Positions 55,001 to 64,000 of a DNA stretch of 64,000 nucleotides are shown here, one piece after another. Positions within the stretch are counted from its first letter, which is position 1. Each line of letters opens with the position of its first letter. The DNA is taken from the NCBI GenBank assembly GCA_019279435.1, contig JAAALK010001848.1:124001-188000 (forward strand), written 5' to 3'. The notes below the pieces were generated by a model, which had not been told where the DNA came from, ran no database searches, and saw only the letters and a list, made by a program, of their open reading frames with translations. The position numbers and the translations under genes were made by a program. Source of the stretch: Zizania palustris (taxonomy: Eukaryota > Streptophyta > Magnoliopsida > Poales > Poaceae).

Positions 55001-58000
55001 CGAGCCTTATAGCGCTCAAGAGAACCATGAGAGCGAGTCTTAACCTTATAGACCCACTTACAAGTGATAGGATGAACACTTGAGGGACATGGTACAAGAT
55101 CCCACGTGCCAGTCCGCTCAAGAGCAGCGATCTCCTCGGCCATCGCATGCTGCCATTCCGAATGAAGAATAGCATCATGATAAGAAGCTGGCTCAGAAAG
55201 AGCAGTAGCAATAAATGCCGAAGGAGAGTAACAATCAGGCAGCCTACGAAGGTGATGACTACGTCTGATAAGTTGCTCCGGAGAGGAATCCGTCGGAGAG
55301 GACTCAACAGGAGTAGAAGATGACCCATCCTCAATGAAAGAAGGGGATGGCACATCAGAGGAGGACTCATCTGAGGGAGCTGGGAGCATCTGACAGATGT
55401 GCCCTACGACGACTGTAGAATTGTGTCACAGAGGCTTACCGTGTAGTCGGGAACCACGGGAGGAGACTCAGAGGAAGACACAGAGGATGATAAAGTCGAA
55501 CGAGTAATGGGCAAAGAAGCAGGAGGAGCATCAGGAAAAAGAAGAAAAGACAAGGGGTCAACCAAGGAGGCAGGAGAAACATCAGTAGTGGGACGTGGAT
55601 AGAAAGGACGGGACTCATCAAAGACAACATCCCGCGATGTCCGCATCCGACGAGCGATCGGATCCCAACAACGATAACCCTTGTGCTCTATGCTATAGCC
55701 TAAGAAGACACACTCGGCAGACTGAGCAGTCAACTTAGTACGCTCACGAGGTGCAAGAAAGCACATAACAACACCACAAGCCAAAAAGACGAAGGTTGGA
55801 GTAATCGGGCGTCTTACCACAAAGACGCTCAAATGGAATACCACCCTGAAGAGCTGAAGAAGGCTGGATGTTAATCAAATAAGTGCAGTAGAAACCCGCC
55901 TCAGCCCAAAAGTGAGGTGGAACAGAGGAGGCAATCATAAGAGCACGAGCAGTCTCAAGTAGATGACGATGCTTGCGCTCAGCAACCCCGTTCTGAGCGT
56001 GAGCACCAGGACAAGAAAACTGAGCTAGTGTACCCTGCTCAGCAAACACCTGGTGAATAGCATCGATAAATACTCCCCAGCAGAATCCGCACGAAAACAC
56101 AAATAGATGTGTCAAACTGAGTACGAATCATAGCAGGAAATTCTTATAGATGGATAAAACCTCACTACGAGTTTATAAAGTAAATCCATGTGTGGCAGAG
56201 AAAAGTCGTCAATAAAAATGATATAAAATTATGACCACCCTTTGAAACAACAGGCGCAGGACCCCAAACATCAGAATGAACAAGATCAAAAGGTCGCTGA
56301 GACACAGGACTCACTAGAAGGATAGGGAAGCTGGACTGCTTTCCCAACCGACAACCCCTGGACAATGATCTAAGGACTCTCGACCTGAAACGACCCTAAA
56401 AGACCTCGACGAAATAATGTAAACAACCAAGAGCCACAAGGTGTCCGAGACGATGATGCACTAAGTAACGAAAGACGTGGAACGAAGCAGCAGCAGAGCG
56501 GACACTGACAAGACTGGCAGGCGCAGCGGAAGGAAGACGAAGCCAGTCAAGCTCCCAAAGACGATGTGAACCACGCCGACGGGGGCCAGTACCAATCAGG
56601 TGACCAGTGCGACGATCCTGAATATAGCAAGCATCAAAATCAAGGATAATACGACAATCATTGTCAGTGATCTGCCCAGCAGACATAAGCTGCATGGTCA
56701 GATCGGGAACAAGTGAACATCAGGTACAAAAAACGTGTCAGAAGAAAGAGTGCCATGTCCATTAACAGAGAGAGGAGATCCATCAACTATGAACAATGCA
56801 ATGACGGTAAGAAGGGTGTAAAGAAGAGAGGTGGGTAGAATGAGGTCTATGAAAAGTAGCACCCGAATCAAGATACCAAGGATAAGTACCTGGAGAAGAA
56901 GCAATGAAGGTCCTAGAGTGGAAGACTGAGAAGCAGTAGCAGAACTCGTAAGTGCAGGGGACTGAGTCACAGAACCAACAGCTCCTGACGATGTAGAGGC
57001 TGCAAGGCGCCGAAGTAGCATGAGCATCTCCTGTGTCTCTGAACCAGCAGAACTCCTCTCAGATCCTCCAGAACTAGAACCACCAGTACCCTGTGAAGAA
57101 CGGCGAGCTTGAGCCTTCTGAGCTTTCTTCTTCCTGTAGCAAAAAGCCTCCACGTGTCCATCACGACCACAGTGATCACAATGAAGACAGTACTCGCACC
57201 ACGAGCAGCAGACGGAGCAACCGAAGGATGCCAGTGGCACCAAGCAATAGGACGAGCACTCGAAGAATGAGCAGCCAAAATGAAGAACCCGCAAAAGGCC
57301 AGCATCCCGAAGACGTGTCTCCTCATTACGAACCTCAGCAAGAGCATCCATCAATGAACACAAGGGTGACGAGCAAGCTGAGCACGAAGAGGCTCAAACT
57401 CATCACGAAGCCGAGTCAAAGTCGTACGTGCAACGAAGCTCAAGAGCAACCTTCTGATCCTGCATGACTGACAGGTGGCAGGAGACAACTGAGGACCAAG
57501 AGTATCAATCTGACCCAATAACAAAGCTGATCGAAGAAAGCATCAATAGTATCATCACCCTGGCGAAGAAGGTGCTCCTGTCGAATAGCAGCAAGAAAAG
57601 CAGACTGTCCTGTGGCTCATAACGACTGCGAAGAAAAGTCCACATCTGATGAGACCGCTCAAGCTCCACAATGTCCGCAGAAAAACGATCCTCCATACTA
57701 GCCACAAGAATCGAACCTGCCCGAGCATCCTCATCAAGCCAAGTCCTAAGCACGAAACTGAGACTCATATGAAGCCAGACGATCATCATAATCTGCAAGG
57801 AGACTCTCCTTCTCAGTAGCAGTAGTCTTCTCTGAGATCACCGGCTGAGTGGGAGCTAAAGGAGCAAGGCCCCCTAGGCGCGTGGAGGCGCTACTGGCGG
57901 CGCCAACGTGGCCGCAAGGCCACCCATGATGACACTTGTCACAACTGTGGCAAGATCGGCCATTGGGCTAGGGACTGCCGGCAGGCGAAGCGCGGCGCCA

Positions 58001-61000
58001 GGCACATGTCGCGCAAGCGCAAGAGGAGCCAGCTCTGTTCCTTATACATGGGAACATTGAGCTGCACTCCCCTCCCACGTCGACAGTCGCCGCTCTCTTC
58101 TCCACGTCGACGAACCGCGCGCACATGTCTTCCTCGGCAATGGGTCCAATGATGACAAGATTGACGGTGGTTCCTCGACACCGGCGCCACCCATCACATG
58201 ACCGAGCGACGGACCACTTCTCCGACCTGGACTCCAGCGTGCGAGGCTCCGTCAAGTTTGGGGACGCCTCCGCTATGGAGATAAGGGCGTCGGCTCTGTC
58301 ATCTTCACCGCCAAGACCGGCGAGCATCGGATGCTCACCGTGTCTACTACATCCTCTATTTACCTTGGCCAGCTGGATGAGAATGGCTCGCGCGTGGAGA
58401 TCGAGCATGGGTGCTGCGCATTTGGGATCATCAGCACCAACTGGTCGCCAAGGTAAATAGAGGAAGCAATCGCCTCTATGTCCTTCATGTGCAGGTGGCG
58501 CAGCCCGTGTGTCTTGCAGCCCGCCGCGACGACGACGCGTGGTGGTGGCACGAGCGTTTTGGGCACCTCAACTTTGAGGCCCTGAAGCAGCTTGGCATCA
58601 AGGAGATGGTGCGGGGCATGCCGAGTTTCGAGCATGTGGAGCAGTTCTGCGACACCTGCGTGCTGACCAAGCAGCGACGACTCCCATTCCCTCATCAGGC
58701 GAGCTTTCGCACCAAGGAGAAGCTCGAGCTCGCACGGCGACCTTTGCGGTCCCGTGACACCGGCTACCCCTGGAGGCCGGCGCTACTTCCTCCTCGTCGA
58801 CGATGTGTCCCGCTACATGTGGGCGGTGCTTCTCGACACCAAGGCAGCAGCCGCAGATGCTATCAAGCGTCATCAAGCTGCCGCGGAGGAGTGCGGCCGC
58901 AAGCTCTGGGTGTTGCGGACGGACAACGGCGGCGAGTTCACGGCGGCTGAGTTCGCGGCGTACTGCGCCGACGAGGGCATTCAGCGCCACTACTCTGCGC
59001 CGTACACACCACAGCAGAACGGCGCGTCGAGCGCCGCAACCAGACGGTGGTGGCCACTGCTCGCGCCCTCCTCAAGCAGAGGGGGATGCCGGCGATCTAC
59101 TGGGGAGGCGGTGATGACTGCCGTCCATCTCCTCAACCGCTCACCACCAAGGCTCTTGACGGCGAGACGCCGATCAAGCCTGGCACGGACGCAAGCCGAC
59201 GGTTGGCCACCTTCGCGTTTTTGGTTGCTTGGCATTCGTCAAGGAGCTCAGCCACGTCGGCAAGCTTGACGATCGGAGTACGCAAGGGGTCTTCATCGGC
59301 TATGCGAAGGGCTCCAAGGCCTACCGCATCCTCGACCCTACGACACAGCGCGTCCACATCTCACGAGACGTTGTGTTCGACGAAGGGCGAGGCTAGACGT
59401 GGGGCAGATGGCGGATGATGGCTCGACTTCGACGATCAGCGATTTCGTCGTCGAGTACGTCTACTTCGAGGGAGCGGGGGAGCTAGCAGCTCACCTTCAC
59501 CGAGCTCGCTTGCCCCAGCACCTGGCACATCATCAGCTCCGGCAAGTACTCCACCACCTCCTGCACCGGCCACACCTCGCTCTCCTACACCGGCGCCCAC
59601 ATCTCCAGGATCGGCATCCGCAACTTCAGTTCATGATGAGCAGTGCACAGTGGAGTTCACTACTCCATTGTCAAACGACGGGGACCGTGTCGATGCTTGC
59701 CATGACGGAGAGCCTCTACGTTACCGCACCATGGATAACATCCTTGGTGAGCAGCCCGTTCCTGGGATGGCACAACATGACTTTGATGCGGAACTACACT
59801 TGGCGCATGACGACGGTGAGCCACGTTCCTTCGCTGAGGCGGAAGGAGACGCGGCCTGGCGCGCCGCGATGCAGCAGAAGATGGACGTCGTCGAGCGGAA
59901 CCAGACATGGGAGCTGGCTGATCTTCCGGCCAGCCACCGTGCCATCACCCTTAAGTGGGTGTTCAAGCTGAAGAAAGATGAAGCCAGGGTGGTGGTCAAG
60001 CACAAGGCTCGGCTGGTGGCACGCTGTTTCATTCAACAGGAGGGAGTCGACTTTGACGATGCCTTTGCTCCTGTTGCACGGATGGAGTCCATTCGTGTCC
60101 TCCTCGCGCTGGCAGCCTAGGAGGGTTGGCGTGTCTATCACATGGATGTCAAGTCCGCCTTCCTCAATGGCGACTTGAAGGAGGTCTACGTTCGACAGCC
60201 GTCGGGATTTGTCATCCCCGCAAGGAGAACAAGGTTCTCCGCCTGCGCAAGCCCTCTACGGCTTGCAACAGGCACCACGAGCTTGGAACGACAAGTTGGA
60301 CTCCACTCTCAGGCAGATGGGGTTCCATCAAAGTGCTCATGAGGTTGAGTCTACCGGCGGGGCAAGGGAGACAATGCCCTGTTGGTAGGCGTCTACGTTG
60401 ACGACTTGGTGATCACCGGCACCAAGGAGATAGAGGTAGAGGCGTTCAAGACGAAGATGAAGGCCACCTTCCAGATGAGCGACCTAGGGCTCCTCTCCTT
60501 CTACTTGGGGATCGAGGTGCACCAGGACAGCTCTGGCACTTCACTTCGCCAGACCCCTACGCCAAGCGCATCGTCGAGCTGGGCGACTCACCGACTGCAA
60601 CCCAGCCTACACTCCCATGGAGGAAAGGCTGAAGCTGAGTCGCGACAGCACGACGGAGGAGGTGGACGCGACGCAGTACCGGCGCATTGTGGGCAGCCTT
60701 CGCTACCTTGTCCACACGCGACCGGACTTAGCGTTCGCAGTTGGCTACGTCAGTCGTTCATGCAGCGACCGACGACGAGCATCAGCAGGCTGTGAAGAGG
60801 ATCCTACGCTATGTCGCGGGGACCTTTGACTACGGCTTGTACTACCCGAGGTGCCCTGGTGCGGCGCATTTCATCGGGTACAACGACAGCGACCACGTCG
60901 GTGACATCGACACAAGCAAGCACCAGCGGGACACTGTTCTTCCTTGGTAAGTGTCTGATCAGCTGGTAGTCGGTCAAGCAGCAGGTGGTGGCCATGTCCA

Positions 61001-63767
61001 GTTGCGAGGCAGAGTACATCGCAGCCACTTCTGCATCAACTCAAGCTCTCTGGTGGCTCGGCTGCTTGGCGATCTTCTTGGCAGAGATGCCGAAGCTGGA
61101 GCTCAGGGTGGACAGCAAGTCTGCTTTGGCTTTGGCAAAGAACCCTGTCTTCCACGAGCGCAACAAGCACATCCGGATGAAGTACCACTTCATCCGGAGT
61201 TGTTTGGATGAGGGGAGTGTGAAAGCCAGCTACATCAACACCCAGGACCAACTCGCCGACTTCCTCACCAAGTCACTTGGGCGGATCAAGTTCTAGGAGC
61301 TTCGCGCCAGGATTGGGATGGTTCAGATTTCCCAGAAGGCGCCACACAAGACTTAGGGGTTGAGAGGATAAGTCTATGTGTGTGTATGTGGTTTTGGCAT
61401 GACATGTTGTTTGGCATGACATGTGTGATGTCCATGTGTGGACAAGTTTGTAGTCTTAGTACCTTTAGCATCTTTTGCTTTAGCATCTTAGACTAGTATC
61501 TTTGCTTTAGTATCTTAGACTAGACTAAGCATCTTTGCTTTAGCATCTTTTCTTTAGCATCTTAGACTAGCATCTTGGGCTACATGGCTAGCCTATAAAT
61601 ATGTATCCCCAACCATTTGGGTTGGCATGGCATTTGAGTGAGTTGAATGAGAAGAAAATTGCCCCCCCTTGAGTGTCATCCCTACCAATGCAAGTGTTCT
61701 CTCTAACAAATGGATCATTACAAAAGAAAATTAAATGCAAAGAATCAAGGTTCAAACTGTAACTGTTGTAGAAGGCCAAATCAATGCAGACAAGCAGCCA
61801 TATAGTTTGAGTATTCTCGCTATCACCGAGAATTAAAAAAAAAGAGCTTGAGATCAAGGCATGATACTGCAATATTGCAATTGAAAGTTAATGTGTGATC
61901 AAACAGTAGGTCACCAACATATTGGACACTGAGATGTGGTTGTGGTCTCATGGATGGAGAACCGATTTGATATTTGGAGAAGCACATAAACAGTATAACA
62001 TTAAACAAGATTTCCTTCCATTTCAACAGTGACTGGCAAACTCTTAGAAAAAAATAAAACCCCCTAAGGAAAAGGGATAATGGAACTTACAGGGAAAGTG
62101 GTTCAACACAAAGGCTTGCAATCTAATCAGAACACAGCACCCAATATACCCATATATGATTAAATATGTCAATTTTTGAATTTTATTTATGTGCATCAAA
62201 ATTCGAAAGAATGGTATGCAAAAATACAATCAGTGCATGCATCCAAACAATCATTCCAAAGATCTTCTTCAAACTTTAATTGAACACTCGAGTATCTACG
62301 AGATATCTCTTTCAGTAACATTTCATTCCATTCATCCATTGTGGCAGCTATAAGACAAAACAAGCTCAGAGATAAAACTTTCGGAAACATGGCCTTAAGA
62401 GTTAAGACTGAGGCTTTTAAAAGGCATAATAAAATTATGGTTAGTATATCACAGAGACCACATATCAGTACATGAAAATATATTAATATATTTCTGTTCT
62501 AACTTCCAGAAATAAAACAACACCTAAAAATTGATGTTCTCAGAACATTTAAAAAATGATACATCAAGAAAAAGCATCATAGCAAATCTGAAACACGCTT
62601 ATAACTTATTTAAGCTGTACAAACTATAAGAGCACCACAGGTAATAGTCCTTTTCAGCTCTGTTGAACCTATGATAGCATCATAAATTCATAATACCGTA
62701 TTACTGTGTTCATATGCTGATATGCCTCCACAGAAGTACACAAAAAACATCACGACAAAACCTGATCCATTTGAGTTAAGACAATATAATCTATGGAACC
62801 CAAAGCCAAGTCTGTGCCTCAATTGCTAGCATCACTTTTTTCAATCCCACATGACAGAATGTGCAACATTTTACACTATCTGATAAAAATCAAGGCATCA
62901 TAACCTATTCTCATCTTCTGTAAAACCACCAACCAGCAATTAGATATACACCCCAACAAAGGAATTTAGCCTTCTTCACACCACAACACATGTTATAATT
63001 TCATATAAAATTATAAAATGGTATATCCCTGTGAATTGAATTCATTCTTCCAATAAACAGGCAATAATCAGCACTCCAGCAGAAGTAACAAGGACTGAAG
63101 GACTATAACACACCAATAGCAACCTATCAATAGCACCGTATTGGGTTCAGGAGCAATCCTCTCGATATAGATAGTAGATTGTCTGAAATGTTAAGCTATT
63201 TTTAATTTAACTATATAGACAATTGCCTAGTGATTTATTTAGCGAGAATGAAGGGAAATCATCTGTAAAAAAATGTGTTGGCTGTTGAAATGTTTAAAAA
63301 CTTTTAAATACTCTATCATTGTTCTAAGTTCTAATGGAATTTGAAACGGTAACCAACTAAAGTTCCCCTGCTGTTCCCTAACCAAACAACTTCAAATATA
63401 ATCAACACCACAGACCCAATGAATCCAAATCAAGAGTGTTATTGACTTGTTCTAAAAGAAACAGTAACCGATTAATGGAATTATAAACTGAGCAACATCA
63501 TGCATATAGATTAGAGTGAAAGGAGAGAATAACTCACACGCTCGCGTCCTCACGGCCGAGGAGCTTGACCGGCGTTCCTGTCTTCGGCGACATTACCTGC
63601 GACGCCGGAAGCTCGTCCGGCCCCAGTATCCTCCCTGGCCACCATGACCCGTTCCGTCGCCGCACCCACACGATGATCCCCGGCGAGCAATCCGCGATGC
63701 CGCAAGTTTCCACCTCCCCACACCCCTCTCCTCCCCCTCCGCCTCCTCCCCCCGAGCTCCGACCCAT
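49058..63767 (-). CDS. PWWP-domain protein, At1g51745-like, one frameshift
   Basis: Three exons, 63767-63538, 52026-51012 and 50388-49058, give about 858 residues once the lesion is ignored. The PWWP region spans exons 1 and 2: SPGIIVWVRRRNGSWWPGRI, KLLGREDASV|DWYNLEKSKR and VKAFRCGEFD. PWWP domains bind methylated histone H3 and DNA, so a chromatin role is inferred. A basic, low-complexity nuclear region follows (KSKKSKKRKG). The C-terminal exon carries conserved blocks such as DVDLNVQAGY, VSLMSRLNGKAIVGHPIQIE and LDGGDYDALWDMKPP. One base is missing around 51517-51521 (after ENNPV); one extra A there restores frame and exactly matches the phase of the next intron. Intron 1 is 11.5 kb because it contains two copia elements; intron 2 is 623 bp. 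The start is the first ATG in frame with the PWWP region. Confidence 0.9.
52051..52412 (+). repeat. 5' LTR of copia A
   Basis: It is 362 bp, TG..CA. The U3 part contains several tandem variants of TTTAGCATCTTAGACTAGCA (about 52146-52280). A TATA box (TATAAATA) is at 52297-52304. The primer-binding site follows at about 52415. Confidence 0.9.
52634..53536 (+). pseudogene. copia A gag, 5' part
   Basis: An open frame from ATG has an Ala/Glu-rich N-terminus with coiled-coil character, then the copia Gag core (LTKTNYTEWSMIMRVKLQ, MWEAV, KEAWDTIAAVC, FKPSEDVDDFALCLNSLLQ). It is cut off by element B at 53531; the frame continues by chance to a stop inside it. The zinc-knuckle part reappears at about 57930. 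Confidence 0.85.
53531..53656 (-). repeat. 3' LTR of copia B
   Basis: It is 126 bp, beginning TGTTAGATGG and ending CCTAACA on the minus strand. The adjoining G-run (53657-53667) is the polypurine tract. It is a very short LTR for copia. Confidence 0.8.
53531..57878 (-). mobile_element. Ty1/copia element B, nested in A, 5' end missing
   Basis: On the minus strand the order is Gag (with a knuckle near 57160), integrase (AQNGVAERKHRHLLETARAL near 56000), reverse transcriptase (YVDDMIITG near 54615) and RNase H (SRSSAEAELRAM near 54010), all broken by frameshifts. A single LTR lies at 53531-53656, preceded (minus sense) by a purine tract of about eleven G. No second LTR is found at the right side. 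Gag starts abruptly near 57878, next to the resumed Gag of element A. Part of both elements has been deleted there. Confidence 0.85.
57879..61296 (+). pseudogene. copia A gag end and pol, degenerate
   Basis: The zinc knuckle CHNCGKIGHWARDC is at about 57940. GAG-pre-integrase follows at 58411-58700 (HERFGHLNFEALKQLGI). The integrase core is at 58754-59040 (RTDNGGEFTAAEFAAYC), reverse transcriptase pieces at 59650-60560 (LKWVFKLKKDEA, VYVDDLVITG) and RNase H at 60985-61296 (SSCEAEYIAATSA, KHIRMKYHFIR). Stops and frameshifts separate them. The order integrase before reverse transcriptase identifies copia. No product is expected. Confidence 0.85.
61361..61708 (+). repeat. 3' LTR of copia A
   Basis: It is 348 bp, TG..CA, nearly identical to the 5' LTR except for indels in the AGCATCTT repeats and scattered substitutions. 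It is preceded by AGACTTAGGGGT, a weak polypurine tract. Confidence 0.9.
61714..63537 (-). other. remaining 5' part of PWWP intron 1
   Basis: This A/T-rich intron sequence lies between the GT donor (63537-63536) and copia A. One protein-like segment (62376-62210) is listed separately. No further element ends were recognised. Confidence 0.5.
62210..62376 (-). other. possible cassette or relic exon in PWWP intron 1
   Basis: After an acceptor-like TGTTTTGTCTTATAG, the minus strand reads TMDEWNEMLLKEISRRYSSV and KFEEDLWNDCLDACTD, a composition unlike the flanking A/T-rich intron. No family was recognised and no clear donor was fixed. It could be a relic of another gene or chance. Confidence 0.25.
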
Positions 63768-64000
63768 CCCGGTTACCAAGTGCGAAGCTTCAATCACACC
63801 AAACCTAACCCTAGATCTCAGCTCAACCCGCTTCTAGACGCCTCCCTCTCCCCGGAGATCTGCCCCACATTCAAATCCCGGAGGGCCGCATCTAGAGGAC
63901 ACCCCTCTGCTCGCCTCCGCCTCCGCCGACGCCGAGGGATTTTAGGGTTCCGGCGATTTGTGGAAGCTCAGTCTTCCTCCTCGGTGAACCTTCTCCTCCT
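63768..64000 (-). promoter_or_regulatory. 5' UTR and promoter start of the PWWP gene
   Basis: This is GC- and CT-rich leader sequence (minus strand rich in GGAGG). A TATA box is not evident in the window; the start site may lie beyond 64000. Confidence 0.4.

Larger units (their letters stand above)
52051..61708 (+). mobile_element. Ty1/copia LTR retrotransposon A in PWWP intron 1
   Basis: The 5-bp duplication AATGG stands at 52046-52050 and 61709-61713. LTRs begin TGAGAGG and end TAACA. A tRNA-Met-type primer site (TGGTATCAGAG) follows the first LTR. Gag, CCHC knuckle, integrase, reverse transcriptase and RNase H remnants occur in the copia order on the plus strand, but with many stops and frameshifts. 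It is interrupted by element B at 53531 to about 57878. It lies antisense to the host gene and is defective. Confidence 0.93.

Noticed and set aside
1..64000. Possibility of a novel defence or metabolic gene cluster
   Set aside because: All intact genes belong to known plant families with unrelated roles; the unusual content is transposon structure.

Overview
This is nuclear DNA from a grass, most likely a panicoid relative of sorghum, Setaria, Panicum or maize. The evidence is a single-copy LEAFY gene whose protein resembles the rice/maize type, GC-rich gene 5' ends with short spliceosomal introns, CACTA elements with TTTGCCGAGTG and CTTCCGTCGGC subterminal repeats, and abundant MITEs. No bacterial, organellar or viral genome structure is present. 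The species is inferred and was not tested by any search.

Six host genes can be built with exon boundaries. In order they are an NPF8-type peptide/nitrate transporter (7740-10017, +), a small LEA_3-type protein with a mitochondrial-type leader (15633-13950, -), cytosolic ribosomal protein uL11/RPL12 (28075-28575, +), the floral regulator LEAFY/FLORICAULA (32157-30372, -), a wall-associated receptor kinase (46836-44411, -) and an At1g51745-like PWWP protein (63767-49058, -). Four of the six read through cleanly. The transporter and the PWWP gene each carry one 1-nt frameshift that a single base would repair, so both may be assembly errors or young lesions. The genes are not an operon or a pathway; they are ordinary neighbours in a grass chromosome arm.

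Most of the remaining DNA is transposable elements, and many have exact ends and target duplications. These include five CACTA elements (one nested inside a member of its own family, one inside a Helitron), a Helitron family of which one copy abuts a captured polygalacturonase fragment, and a Pack-MULE in the 3'-UTR intron of RPL12 carrying two re-ordered pieces of an ankyrin/GPCR-chaperone gene. There are also small Mutator-like and hAT MITEs, a self-nesting hairpin MITE family, a LINE relic, and a 9.7-kb Ty1/copia element in intron 1 of the PWWP gene that itself hosts a second, inverted copia element.

I found no new defence, metabolic or regulatory system. The most unusual observations are structural. 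They are the duplicated RPL12 upstream region with two different transposons at the same point, the shuffled Pack-MULE cargo, the Helitron/polygalacturonase junction, the copia insertion 24 nt from a splice acceptor, and the altered proton-coupling motif of the NPF transporter.
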